From: CAVWUA01 sp963758025
Lineage (GTDB): Bacteria; Planctomycetota; Planctomycetia; Isosphaerales; Isosphaeraceae
DNA: 64,000 nt
Direction: 5' to 3'
Assembly: GCA_963758025.1 (NCBI GenBank)
Contig: CAVWUA010000004.1
Span: forward strand, 62,001 to 126,000
Of the stretch, positions 13,462 through 23,703 are shown piece by piece (position 1 is the first letter of the stretch; each line of letters begins with the position of its first letter). Both the position numbers and the translations under genes were made by a program. The notes under the pieces are model-generated. The model saw only the letters and a list, made by a program, of their open reading frames with translations. It searched no databases and was not told the origin of the DNA.

Positions 13462-14899
13462 ATGACCAGGCGGATCGTCATCGACCCGGTGACCCGGATC
13501 GAGGGGCACGCCAAGATCACCGATCCACCTCGACGACGACGGGCAGGTGGCCGACGCGCGATTCCACGTGGCGGAGTTCCGCGGCTTCGAGAAGTTCTGC
13601 GAGGGGCGTCCCTTCTGGGAGATGCCGGGGATCACCGCGAGGGTCTGCGGCATCTGCCCGGTCAGCCACCTGCTGGCCTCGTCCAAGGCCGGCGACGCGC
13701 ATCCTGGCGGTCGACCATCCCGCCGGCCGCCGAGAAGCTGCGGCGGCTGATGAACCTCGGCCAGATCGTCCAGTCGCACGCGCTGAGCTTCTTCCACCTG
13801 AGCGCGCCCGACCTGCTGCTGGGCATGGACACCGACCCCGCCGCACGGAACATCTTCGGCCTGATCGCGGCCGAGCCCGAGCTGGCCCGCGGCGGGCATC
13901 CGCCTGCGGCAGTTCGGCCAGGAGATCATCGAGCGACTCGGGGGCCAAGAAGATCCACCCGGCCTGGTCGGTCCCCGGCGGCGTGCGCGGCAACCTCTCG
14001 ACGCGAGAACCGCGACCACGATCCGCGCCCGGATCCCCGAGGCGAAGGCGACGGCGCTCGCTGCCCTCGGAACGGTTCAAGGGGCTGCTCGACCGCTTCC
14101 ACGAGGAGGCCGAGACCTTCGGCAACTTCCCGACCCTCTTCCTGGGGCTGGTCGGTCCCGACGGCGCCTGGGAACACTACGGCGGCCAGCTCCGGTTCGT
14201 CGATGCCGAGGGCACGATCGTCGCCGACGGATTCGACGCGCGCCGACTACCGGGAGTTCATCGGCGAGGCCGTCCAGCCCGACTCCTACCTGAAATCGCC
14301 CTATTACCGCCCGCTCGGCTACCCGGACGGGATCTATCGCGTCGGCCCGCTGGCCCGGCTCAACATCTGCACGCGCATGGGCACGCCGCTGGCCGACCGG
14401 GAACTCGACGAGTACCGCCAGCGCGGCGGGCGGACCGTCACCTCGTCGTTCTGGTATCACTACGCCCGCCTGATCGAGATCCTCGCCGGCATCGAGCACA
14501 TCGAGCACATGCTCGACGACCCCGACCTGCTCTCCGACCAGCTCCGGCGCACGCGCCGGGATCAATCGGCTGGAGGGCGTCGGGGTGAGCGAGGCCCCGC
14601 GCGGCACACTGTTCCACCACTACCGGGTGGACGAGAACGGCCTGATCATGCGGAAGGTCAACCTGATCATCGCCACCGGCCAGAACAACCTGGCGATGAA
14701 CCGGACGATGGCCCAGATCGCCCGCCACTACATCAAGGGGCCGAAGATCCCCGAAGGGGTCTTGAACCGGCTCGAAGCGGGCATCCGCGCCTTCGACCCC
14801 TGCCTGAGCTGCTCGACGCACGCCCTCGGCATGATGCCGCTCCACGTCCAACTCGTCGGCCCCGATGGATCTCTGCGCGATGAAGCCCGGCGCGAATGA
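13462..14899 (+). CDS. hoxH: Bidirectional [NiFe] hydrogenase large subunit HoxH; frameshifted
   Basis: Holds the Ni-Fe site. Both pairs of nickel cysteines are present: RVCGICPVSH in the N-terminal part and DPCLSCSTHALG near the C-terminus. The tail after the last histidine would be removed by HoxW during maturation. It begins MTRRIVIDPVTRIEGHAKI, as in group 3d enzymes. About 475 residues. Six or so frameshifts interrupt it between 13520 and 14575. The last 105 residues are in one clean frame. It lies 45 bases after hoxY, and hoxW starts before its stop. Confidence 0.9.
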
Positions 14900-15363
14900 C
14901 TCCATCCTCGTGATCGGCTACGGCAACCCGCTCCGGAGCGACGACGCCGTCGGCCCGCGCGGCGGCGATCATCGACGGCTGGAACCTGCCGGGCCTGGAC
15001 GCGAGGGCCTTGCACCAGTTGACCCCCGAACTCGCCGAACTCCTGGCCGCCTCCCGACTCGCCATCTTCGTGGATGCCCGTCTCGCATTCCCCGACGAGG
15101 ACGTCACCGTCTGTCCGATCGAGCCCTCAAACACCGCGCCCGCTCTCGGCCATGTCGCCGAGCCTCGCCAATTGCTGGCGCTGGCGAAGCTCGCGTATGG
15201 GGCCAGCCCGACCGCCTGGCTCGTCACGATTCCCGTCACCGACCTATCGCTGGGCGAACGGCTGACCCGTCAGGCCGAGCACAATCTGGACCGCGCTCTC
15301 CAGCGCATCGCCCTCCTGCTGGCAGGGCAGGGGGGTCTTCCGGTCTCCCCGCGTCGATCTTGA
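14880..15363 (+). CDS. hoxW: Hydrogenase maturation endopeptidase HoxW; frameshifted
   Basis: Peptidase M52 family; clips the C-terminal tail of HoxH after nickel insertion. The N-terminus VIGYGNPLRSDDAVGPR has the conserved nickel-sensing acidic residue, and LHQLTPELAELL with FVDARL gives the second conserved region. About 160 residues. One extra base near 14960 shifts the frame. The ATG lies within the last codons of hoxH, so the protease is coupled to its substrate. No hyp genes for Ni-Fe cofactor assembly are in the window, so they must lie elsewhere. Confidence 0.85.
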
Positions 15364-15765
15364 AGGCCTCGCCTCGCGGTGCCCCCCTGCTCTGCATCCA
15401 CGCATTTTTGTGTCCCAGATTCAGGGCATGGGAGTCGACCGGAGAGATTGACCAGAACGATCAATCTCGACCGTGGCGCGTCATCCTCCAACCGTCGCCA
15501 TTCTCCCGATGATCGCCTCGGATCATGTTCCGATCGAATCCACCTTTGTCCCGACGGTTTGATCCATGTCGGCGAGCGACGGAAGCCCATTGCAAGGCAC
15601 GCGATGACGCCGCGGGCGATTCCGAGCCTTCCGCATCCTCGATCCTCAAGGGAGCCCAAAATGGTGGTACGCGTTCGCGAAAGAATCGCTCGAACGGCGC
15701 AGAACAGCGTCCGATAATGGATGTTATGTCACAAAATCGCCGGGTGCCGCTGCGGTCGTGCCGAT
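15364..15765. other. Gene-free gap after the hydrogenase operon
   Basis: I find no convincing gene in these 402 bases. A perfect inverted repeat, GAGATTGA (15444-15451) and TCAATCTC (15461-15468) around nine bases, lies 80 bases after hoxW. It could end the hox transcript, but no run of T follows. Confidence 0.4.
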
Positions 15766-16065
15766 TTAACCGCCTTGTCTCTTCATCTGGTGGTACTTCC
15801 ACCAGCACAGGGCGAACCCAGCGATGCATCCTCCCTTCCAGACCAAGAGCCAGGGCGGCTTCCACCAGGCACCGGTCTGGGCTTCCACGACATCGGACGC
15901 ACCGAAGGCGACGAAGAGAATGGCCGCCTTGAGGAACAGACGCCGTTGGTTCTGGGGGCTGACCTTGGCCTTGATCGCCAGGGCCAGGGCCAGCATCAAC
16001 CAGAGTAGTGCTTCGAGATAGTTGCCCAGGACCGTCGGGTCGCTGAGGTTCTTGCTTAACGTCAT
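15766..16065 (-). CDS. Small membrane protein
   Basis: 99 residues with two clear hydrophobic segments (about 18-33 and 45-60) and a third weaker one at about 70-88, ending in a short basic tail. The family is not recognised. It starts eight bases after the FkbM methyltransferase stops, on the same strand, so it is probably the last gene of that operon. The frame is intact with an ordinary ATG. No function is proposed. Confidence 0.65.
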   Translation of the reverse strand: MTLSKNLSDPTVLGNYLEALLWLMLALALAIKAKVSPQNQRRLFLKAAILFVAFGASDVVEAQTGAWWKPPWLLVWKGGCIAGFALCWWKYHQMKRQGG

Positions 16066-16073
16066 CGAGATGT

Positions 16074-16979
16074 TTACGAGGCGCGGCGACGCGTGAGACG
16101 ATTCATGAGGCCGCGGAGCTTGCCGCCGAAGCGGATTGTCGTGGCGCGTGGGCGTCGGGCAAAGAAGATACCGATGTGGTTGGGCAGGGTCGGGTGGCCG
16201 GCGTACTCCACCTCAAAACCTTGGCTCTTGAGAAACTGAACGAGTTCCTCGATATGGAAACGCGGGTAGCCGGAGACCTTGGCCTCCTCGGCGACGTGGT
16301 GGAACGGGTGGTCGGGATGGTAGCCATTGGCGAAGTTGTGATACTCACCGATGATCTCGTCGATCAGGTGGAGTTGCTTCGACGTGTACAGGATTGGGTA
16401 CTCAGCCCCCTCGCAGTCGATCTTCAGGAGGTCAATCCGCCGGTTCCCGTTCCGGGTCAGGTCGCGGAGCATGTCGTCGAAGGGGATCGCGGGGACCGTC
16501 GTTCCGCTTCCTTTCGAGAAAACGTGTCCGCACGCGGTGAGGGCCTCCTTGCCATCGCCGAAGGTGTCGGGATCGAGATGGTTCAGGAACAGCGGCTCCG
16601 CCGGCCGGTCCGAACGCCAGATGGCCGCGTGGTGCGGATGGATGCGGTCGCCGAACTGACGCAGGTTTTTCGACGCGGCCTCGAAGTTCGACGGGTCCGG
16701 CTCGTAACCGTGCACCTCCCCTGCCCCTCTCGACAGCGCCGCGTAGCAGAAGCTGCCGATGTTCATGCCGATATCGACGATCAGCTCATCGCCGTTGAAC
16801 GCATCCGGCAGGCGGTATTCATTCGCATGAACGACCCCGGAGAACATGCTGGCATCTTGCGTATTTGGCCGGAACGTGAAGCCGTGATCCATTTCTGCCA
16901 CCTTGGGAAGGGATGAGAGGAATGGGTCCGCGGCCCCGACCTCTTCGGGGCATGTGACCTCCTCAACGTTGTGGCCCAA
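16074..16979 (-). CDS. FkbM-family SAM-dependent methyltransferase
   Basis: About 301 residues from a TTG at 16979, or 272 from the ATG at 16892; neither has a decisive ribosome site. The SAM-binding motif is VDIGMNIGSFCYAAL, followed by EVHGYEPDPSNFE and the FkbM-type DLLKIDCEGAEYPIL. FkbM enzymes methylate hydroxyls of sugars or polyketides, often in surface polysaccharide or lipid pathways; the substrate here is unknown. The C-terminus is basic. It lies between an exported protein gene and a small membrane gene on the same strand. Confidence 0.82.
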   Translation of the reverse strand: MGHNVEEVTCPEEVGAADPFLSSLPKVAEMDHGFTFRPNTQDASMFSGVVHANEYRLPDAFNGDELIVDIGMNIGSFCYAALSRGAGEVHGYEPDPSNFEAASKNLRQFGDRIHPHHAAIWRSDRPAEPLFLNHLDPDTFGDGKEALTACGHVFSKGSGTTVPAIPFDDMLRDLTRNGNRRIDLLKIDCEGAEYPILYTSKQLHLIDEIIGEYHNFANGYHPDHPFHHVAEEAKVSGYPRFHIEELVQFLKSQGFEVEYAGHPTLPNHIGIFFARRPRATTIRFGGKLRGLMNRLTRRRAS

Positions 16980-17128
16980 GATCCGTCCCCGAGTGGTGCC
17001 GGCACGATCAGAACGATCAAAGGGAGAGGGCGAATGCGGGTCGAGGGAGTTCTAGCCGAAGCCGGGCGGACGGTCAACGCCGAGTTCGCGCCGGGTCGTA
17101 CCGTCCGCCTGGCTTGTCAGGTTGATGA

Positions 17129-17809
17129 TTACTTCTCCTGCACGAGCGTCACGTTGTCGATCCGGCAGACGACGTCCTGGAAGTCGTCGTTGGTGGAGTA
17201 TTCCCAGCCGATCAGGTAGCTGTTGGGGATGACCTTGCCGGTGGACTTATCGCGGTACGGGTAAACCATCATCTTGTACGGCTGCTTGGCCAGGCGAGGA
17301 TTGGCGGCGGCGATGACGGCGGGCTGGCTGGCGACGTAGTCGTTGAACTGGTCGTTGCCGATCCAGAGGCCGAATGGGCGGTCGCCGGGGTCGAACTCGG
17401 TCTTCGAGCCTTCGGCCAGGGGGGGCGGGAGGTTCTCGCCGGTCTCGATGTCCTTGGCGGTATTCTTGAACTGGTACGACCACAGCTCGGTCTTTTGCGG
17501 CTTGGCGGGGTCATCGCCGGGGAAGTAATAGCCACCGTGAATGGTGACTTCCAGGCCCAGCGCGATGACCGGCGTGAACGTGACGGGGCCGTCCTCGGCT
17601 TTCTGGAAGAGGCCCGGGGTGGCCTCCGCGGTGGTTTTGAGCGGGTTGAGCAGGTCATCGAACATCCGCAGCCCGTACATCCCTTCGAGGATCGCCACCC
17701 AGTCCGGCTCGTTCGGGCCAGGGGTGACGCGCGGCTGCTTCGCGGTCTGGGCGGTCGCGGCGGGGGCGACCATCGCCAGCACGGTCGCCATGAGGAGGAA
17801 TCGTCGCAT
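17129..17809 (-). CDS. Exported protein of unknown function
   Basis: 226 residues starting MRRFLLMATVLAMVAPAATAQ, a clear Sec signal peptide cleaved near residue 21. The mature part is acidic and rich in beta-forming stretches. It ends in SYLIGWEYSTNDDFQDVVCRIDNV, which resembles the end of carbohydrate-binding or PEP-CTERM-associated exported folds but without a sorting signal. I cannot name the family. A GGGAGAG site precedes the ATG. It lies 50 bases after the YfhO-like gene on the same strand. Confidence 0.7.
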   Translation of the reverse strand: MRRFLLMATVLAMVAPAATAQTAKQPRVTPGPNEPDWVAILEGMYGLRMFDDLLNPLKTTAEATPGLFQKAEDGPVTFTPVIALGLEVTIHGGYYFPGDDPAKPQKTELWSYQFKNTAKDIETGENLPPPLAEGSKTEFDPGDRPFGLWIGNDQFNDYVASQPAVIAAANPRLAKQPYKMMVYPYRDKSTGKVIPNSYLIGWEYSTNDDFQDVVCRIDNVTLVQEK

Positions 17810-17859
17810 GATCGGAAGCTCTCCCTGTTGAGGCTCACTTTCGGTCCGGGTTGACGGGC

Positions 17860-20800
17860 CTACTCTACCAGGGGAGTTTTGCGAGGCAAGGTGGTGGTCG
17901 TCCCCTGCCCTGCCCCGCGCTGACGGCTCGCCCAGACGCCCGTGCCGACGAGCGAGACCAGTCCCAAAGCCGACAGGATCAGGCCGGCGTAGAACGACCA
18001 GGGTTCGTACGTATAGACCAGGTGGTGTTGGCCCGACGGTACGGCCGCGCCTCGCATCAGGCGATTGGTGCGATAGATCGTCGCTGGTTTGCCGTCGATC
18101 GTCAGCCGCCAGCCGGGATAATACACGTCGGCCAGCACGAGGAGCCCCGGTTGCTCCATCGTCACGTCGATCTCGACGCGCTGGGGCGAATAGGTTGTGA
18201 AGACCGGGACCTCAGTCGGAATCGGTTCGCTGCCGGTCCGAAACGGCATGATCGATGTCGGATCGTCCGTCTCAACCCATGCCTGGGCCTTCGGATCGTG
18301 AAGAATCCGCGTGGGGCTGTTCCAGAACGGATCGGCCTTGTAAAGAATCTCCTCCATCAACGGTTGTCGGGGCTTGCGGCTCATGCCGGTAATCGGAGGG
18401 CGGATGTCGATCTGATGAACGACCCAGGCACGTGGGAAAGCGTCCTCGTTACGGAGAATTTGCCAGTCCTGCTCAAGGGCCCACGTCTGCTGCCGCTCGT
18501 TGCGTTCCGGGCCGACAAAGGTCTGGTCAGGGAGCGGGAAGATCGGCTTCGTCTCGGGCAAAAATGCGCAGATGGCACGCCGCTCGTCGTTGTGAGGGAC
18601 GGCCGGTAGGACGAAGTAACGTGTGTTCCACAGGTCGAACCCCCGGCGCGGGTAATAGATCGACTGTTCGCCGGGGGCCAACCCAATCGCCTTGTTCACC
18701 TTGTCTTCGGGATACGTGCCCCAGGGGGCGAAGAAGAACCAGTAGTCATACAGTTCGGCCGTTCCCTCCGTCAGCGTGTATTCCCTGTGAAATGGGATGG
18801 CGTACTTCGGCTGGATCGTCTTGCGTTCCCACCGGACAAAGTCGCGCACCCGGTCCGTCGAGGCTTTCCGCGTCCAGATCGACGGGTTCCACAAGGGCAT
18901 CCGATGGATGCGGTAGAGACCGCCGGGCGTCGGGTCGTCGCTTTCGGCCTTGTTGATGAGGGCGAGGACTTCCGGCGTCCCCTCATAAAGGGACTGCGGA
19001 ACCGTATAAACCTGAGAGGTGTTGGCCAGGGCGAGGTCGGCCGTGAGCACGATCAAAGCCAGTCCCCCGGCCGTCCTGGGACGCCGCGTCGCCAGGACGA
19101 TCAGCGCGGCGGAGATCAACAACACCACGCTGCCTTGGAGCAAGGCCCGCCTCGTGTCATTCAAGGACCCCACGGCATCAAATGGCCCGAAAGATGATCC
19201 CCTTTCGATCCCCGGATGCGTGCGGAGAACTTCAAGAATCGTGTCTTGCAGCGCATAGCTCGCCGCGAGGGCGGCCAGACCGATCAGACCCAACCCCAGC
19301 GCCCAGACGCGTGCCCGTCGGCCCCGGCCGGCGACGACGAGATCCCAGCCCAGGCCGGTCAGGCCCGCCACGGACAGGCTCGTGAAGACGAGGAATTTGC
19401 TCGGGTAGCGGAACGAGTGGAAGCCGGGCAGGACCGTCGCCAGGAACCAGTACGGGCTGCCGAACCCATCGGGCAAGTAGCCGTCGCGCCGCAAGGCCCC
19501 GTACTCGGGCGGGTCGTGCGGACCGAGAAACGGCCGCAACGGCTCAAAGGTCCGCGCCAGCCAGAGGGGACTCGCGCATTCCCCCATACTGATCATGAGA
19601 CTGAGGAACCCGATCATGACGAGCCAGACGGTCGGCGCCGGGGCCTTGCGGAGCCGGGCCGCGCCCAGCGCCAGGATCAAGGCCAGGCCGCCGACGTACA
19701 GCATGGGCACCCAGAACCTCGGCGTGTGCGATGGCGGCAGCGCACTCAGCCACGAGTGTGTCGCATTCATGTTGCTCCCGAAAACATTCGGCCAGACCAG
19801 CTCGGCCACGCGGTAGGGTTCCAGGCTGAACGGGTACATCTCATGCGGCCCATCCTCGGCCCCGCGAACGGTCCGGCTGGTGAATTCCAGGATCGGCAGG
19901 ATCTGCGCGCCGATCAGGGTGAACGCCAGGGCCGCGGCTCCCGCTAGCCCGAACAAGCCGCGCGCGCAGCGGAGCTTGTTCCGGTCGTTTGCGAACGCGC
20001 AGGAGCAAGGCCAATCCGGCAGCTCCCCACACGACGAGTACCAGACGCCGCCAGAGCGCCGGTGTAATCCATGACAGGATGTCCGTGCCGGCTGACGCGC
20101 CGCCAGCCGTGGTGGCGTTGGTAACCTGGCCGGGGGAATCGGGGTGCGTGGCGGTCGCCGCGACCCAGGCCGACGCCCCCAGGGTCGCGCCGATCCACAG
20201 GACCAAGACCAGACCCACGATCCAGCCCCAGCGTCTCGGGCGCTGCGCGCTCCGTCCCCTCGCCCGCGAGAGCCCCACCGCATAGCCCCCGGCGCAGAGC
20301 CCGAGCACGTAGGACGCCTGCGGATCGCCGCCGAGCGTCTGGAGCGCCAGGACCACGGCCAGCAACGCGATCCCCCAGCGACGCCCTTGCCGGAGCCAGC
20401 GGTCAATACCCTGCACGCCGAACGGCAGCCATGCCGCGCCGACGAGGAAGATCACGTTGCAGTACTGGAACAGCACCGGCGTTCCGAAGGCGTAACTCAA
20501 CGCCCCAAGCCACGCTCCGACCTGGCTGACGCCCCAGTGCCGCAGGAGCACGACCATCCCCGCGACGGCCACCAGAACGTGCGCGATGACGTAAAACTTC
20601 GCCGCCCAGGGATACGGCAACACCGCGTAGATCAGCTTCCCCGGATAGAGCACGGCGGCCGTCGGGTTGCCCAGCAGAGGCATCCCGCTGTTCTCCTCCG
20701 GCTCCCAGAGCGGTACCCGCCCGGCGTCCCACTCCTGCTGAACCCGCTGGTAGAGCGGGTAGTAAAAGTGGGCGAAATCGCGAAAGCCGAACTGCTGGTT

Positions 20801-20884
20801 GCGGAACAGGACCGTCCCGAAGCAGGCAATGACCAGCGCCAGGACGCATCCCAGGCCGATCAGCGGAAAGACCAGACGGCGCAT
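17860..20884 (-). CDS. YfhO-like giant membrane protein; one frameshift
   Basis: About 1,007 residues once a shift near 19985 is allowed for. The N-terminal part has RNQQFGFRDFAHFYYPLYQ and VPLWEPEENSGMPLLGNPTAAVLYPGKL, typical of YfhO and related GT-C-like membrane proteins, with some 12 transmembrane segments. A large loop and C-terminal domain with VLADVYYPGWRLTIDGKPA and RLMRGAAVPSGQHHLVYTYEP is the usual YfhO ending, followed by one last membrane segment. In Firmicutes YfhO takes part in glycosylating lipoteichoic acid; planctomycete members have no tested role. Glycan or lipid transfer at the membrane is the likely kind of activity. Confidence 0.82.
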
Positions 20885-20956
20885 CGTGGAACAGCCTTTT
20901 TTGCGTTATGATGAGCATGGATGAAGCCGAGGGTTGAAACGCCCGGAGTCTTCATC

Positions 20957-22524
20957 CTACCCGCAATCGCGGCATCGCGCAAAGCAAACGGCGCCCGACG
21001 GAACTCGTCCGCCGGACGCCGCATGGTTCATCCGTTTCCAACCTGGGTCTTGCCGCGCGATCAAGGCGCCGGAAGATCCCGTGAACGTTACCCCCGCCAA
21101 GGGCCGTCGTCTTGGCTGGCGTTTCCAGCGCGGCGGCCGGATCGACCGTCTCGCCGTCCGGTCCGGGGGGAAGGTCGGCAGCTCGACCTTCTTCATCTCG
21201 CCGGTCAGGGCCTCCATGAAGGCGACCACGTCGGCGATCTCCTGGTCGGTCAGGTCGAGCTTCTCCATGTCGGTGTCGAGCGACGGGTTCGCGTTGCCCC
21301 CCTTGTTGTAGTGCTCCATCACCTCCTCGAGCGTCTCCTGGCTGCCGTCGTGCATGTACGGGGCGGTCTGCGCGACGTCGCGGAGCGTCGGGGTCTTGAA
21401 CGCGCCGATGCTGGCCGGGTCCTTGCCGCCGATCGGCTCGATCGCCCAGCGGCCGAGGTCGGCGAACTTCCTCGTCTGCTCGTCCCAGCCGACGCCCAGG
21501 TTGTGGAACTGCTCGTCGGTGAAGTTGAACCCGACGTGGCAGAGCGTGCACTTGGCCTTCTGGAGCGTCGACGCCCTCGGCCTTGAACGGGTCGTCGCTC
21601 GTTGAGCCGCAGGCCGAACAGGACCATCCCGCGCTTCTGGCTCTCGTTCAGGGCGTCCATCGTCGCCCTTGATCGTAACTGGTCGTACGGCGAGTTGCCC
21701 GAGAGCGCCGCGACGCGCTCGAACGTGGCGATCGCCTTGGCCATGCCGTCGAGGGTCACGTCGGTGCCGAAGACCTTCTGGAACTGCTCCTTGTAGCCGG
21801 GGATCTGCGTCGAGCCGCTTGACGATCTCCTCGTACGACTGCTTGCCCATCTCGATCGGGTTCTGGATCGGCCCCTGCGCCTGCCCTTCGAGCGACGGGG
21901 CGCGGCCGTCCCAGAACATGCTCTTGCCGTAGACCGTGTTGATGACCGTCGGGGCGCTGCGGCCGCCGACCTGGCCGTCGATGCCGGTGGAGGTGGGCAT
22001 CTGTCGGTCCAGCCCTTCTCCGGGTTGTGGCAGGTGGCGCAGCTCACCGTGCCGTTGAGCGAGACCCGCGGGTCGAAGTAGAGCTGCCTGCCCAGCTCGA
22101 ACTTGCCCTTGGTGATCGGGTTGGCGCGGGGAACATAGACGTTGGCGATCAGCGGTTGCAGGCCCTTGGGGACCTCGACCTTCATCGGCTCGTCCTGGAT
22201 CTCGTCCCGCTTCGGCGGCGACCAGAGGAAGTGCCGCGGGGTCGGTCCCTCCGTTGCCTCGCCCCCCTCAACCTCCGCCTTGACGATATCGACGAGCTGG
22301 TTCGGGTTGACTTCCCGGTTAGGCGTGACCAGTTCCTCCGTCTCCTTCGACTTGGCGGTTTTGCCTTTGGCATCCCCCTCAACGTTCTCCAGGTTTCCCG
22401 TGATGGTGACGGGCTCCCCCTCTTCCGCAGGGGCCTCGGCCGTCTCGGTGCCCGCGCCGCCGCAGCCCCAGAGGGCCAGCGGACAGCTCAGAAGCAAGGT
22501 GGCGAACAAACGATAACGGGGCAT
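20957..22524 (-). CDS. Di-heme cytochrome c peroxidase/MauG-family lipoprotein; frameshifted
   Basis: Starts MPRYRLFATLLLSCPLALWGC, a lipoprotein signal with lipobox LWGC, after a GGAGAA site. A charged, low-complexity linker of about 90 residues follows, then the peroxidase: GKFELGRQLYFDPRVS, the first heme SCATCHNPEKGW, SMFWDGRAPSLEGQA, the second heme KCTLCHVGFNF, and FKTPTLRDVAQTAPYMHDGS with the conserved methionine region. It probably reduces H2O2 or works as a MauG-like oxidase on the outside of the cytoplasmic membrane. Four or five frameshifts lie at about 21980, 21815, 21665, 21580 and 21160. The last lies in a G run, so the exact C-terminus is uncertain. Confidence 0.85.
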
Positions 22525-22678
22525 TCACGATTCTCCAAAAAAAGGAAGGACAAAGGGCCGAGGCGGGACGGATCAGATCACCCCGGCGCCGGAGTCAGCG
22601 GCTCGGTCCTGGACCGTTGCCGGATGTTTTGGGATGGGGAGCCAGGCCGAACCCGCGGAGGATCGGCCCCGCGATGAC

Positions 22679-23050
22679 TTACTTCTTCGCCTTGGCGGCC
22701 AGCGCCTTGGCGTTGCGCTGCGCGGCCTCGACCAGCGAATCCCAGTGCTTGTCGTTATACTCAGGGGGACCACCTTTGACCGCCACGTGCTGGGCAACCT
22801 CCAGCGTCGCGACCATGTCGATGGCGTCCCAGGGGCAGACCTGGGCGCAGTGCTTGCAACCGATGCAGCGGTCCAGATCGATATCACACCAGGACTGGAG
22901 GCTCGGATGCTCCTCGCCCGGCACCTTGTAAATACAATCCACCGGGCAGACCTCGATACACGCCTCGCAACCCGTGCAGCCGTCGGCGTGGATCACGGCC
23001 ATGATCTTCGGAACGACCTTCCGAGGCTTGCCTGCGAGTGATGCCGCCAT
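22679..23050 (-). CDS. Ferredoxin with two [4Fe-4S] clusters
   Basis: 123 residues from the ATG at 23050, which has a GGAG site; the frame is open further upstream without support. Two cluster motifs are seen: CTGCEACIEVCPVDCIY and CIGCKHCAQVCPWDAI. Each has the CxxCxxCxxxCP layout, with a short insert between them. The C-terminal 45 residues are lysine/alanine rich. It is soluble, with no signal. This is the type that carries electrons for pyruvate oxidoreductase or similar enzymes, so it could serve the NifJ in this window, though it is not next to it. The neighbour on the same strand is the di-heme peroxidase. Confidence 0.85.
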   Translation of the reverse strand: MAASLAGKPRKVVPKIMAVIHADGCTGCEACIEVCPVDCIYKVPGEEHPSLQSWCDIDLDRCIGCKHCAQVCPWDAIDMVATLEVAQHVAVKGGPPEYNDKHWDSLVEAAQRNAKALAAKAKK

Positions 23051-23295
23051 GAGCTCTCCACTTCCGTCGTTTGAATGGCCTGGACCTGCCGCCATCAAGG
23101 AGCAGATCCACCCCCCTGCCCCGTTCCGGATCGGGACCGGGCGAACGCTCCACCACACGTTTCTCTCGGCGAGTTACCAATAATGATTATCGTTACCCGG
23201 CCGTGCCGGGTCAAGCAAGAAGCGGCTCGCGGACGAAATCGGTTGAGAAAAGACGCAAACCCAAAGGAGGCGGGAGGAAGATTCCCGTCACATCG

Positions 23296-23697
23296 ATGAA
23301 ATCGATCCCCCGGGCCGGCATGTCGGCCGAATATTCAGTGATGGTGGATGAGACGAACCGGATCACCTTCGCCGATGAGCGGATGCCCGCCGTGCTGGCG
23401 ACCCCCTGGCTCGTCGCCTACATGGAATATGCCGCGCGCGACGCCATCGCCCCTTGCCTGGAGGAGCACGAGCGGAGTGTCGGTACGTTTCTGGAGGTCG
23501 AGCACCTGGCCCCGGTCCCGGAAGGGTTCACCGTCGTCTGCCGGGGGCGGGTCATTCGCGCCGAAGGGCCGGTCGTGACGTTCCAGATTGAGGCGAACGA
23601 CGGCACGGAACCTGTCGCTCGGGGCCTGCACCGACGCCGGGTGATCGACGTCGATCGCTTCGCGCGTCGCGTGGCGAAGAAGCGCGGACAGGCGTGA
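23296..23697 (+). CDS. FlK-like hot-dog thioesterase
   Basis: 133 residues from the ATG at 23296; an ATG at 23320 is also possible. The pattern VLATPWLVAYMEYAARDAI, then SVGTFLEVEHLAPVPEGF and HRRRVIDVDRF matches the fluoroacetyl-CoA thioesterase-like family. The Thr, Glu and His of that family's catalytic set appear in LATP, YMEYAA and EHLAP. It would hydrolyse an acyl-CoA. Real fluoroacetyl-CoA specificity is rare, so a general small acyl-CoA thioesterase is the safer call. It converges on the GH10-like gene with six bases between stops. Confidence 0.75.
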   Translation: MKSIPRAGMSAEYSVMVDETNRITFADERMPAVLATPWLVAYMEYAARDAIAPCLEEHERSVGTFLEVEHLAPVPEGFTVVCRGRVIRAEGPVVTFQIEANDGTEPVARGLHRRRVIDVDRFARRVAKKRGQA

Positions 23698-23703
23698 GCC
23701 GCC

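Noticed and set aside
10494..14899. Calling the hox genes pseudogenes
   Set aside because: Every cofactor ligand is kept and breaks are single-base, so sequence error is the simpler reading; still unproven.
15444..15468. FNR-like operator (TTGA...TCAA)
   Set aside because: The spacing is nine bases rather than four; it is better described as a hairpin.
16971..17219. 82-residue plus-strand open frame
   Set aside because: It overlaps the starts and ends of two supported minus-strand genes and has no ribosome site or recognisable sequence.
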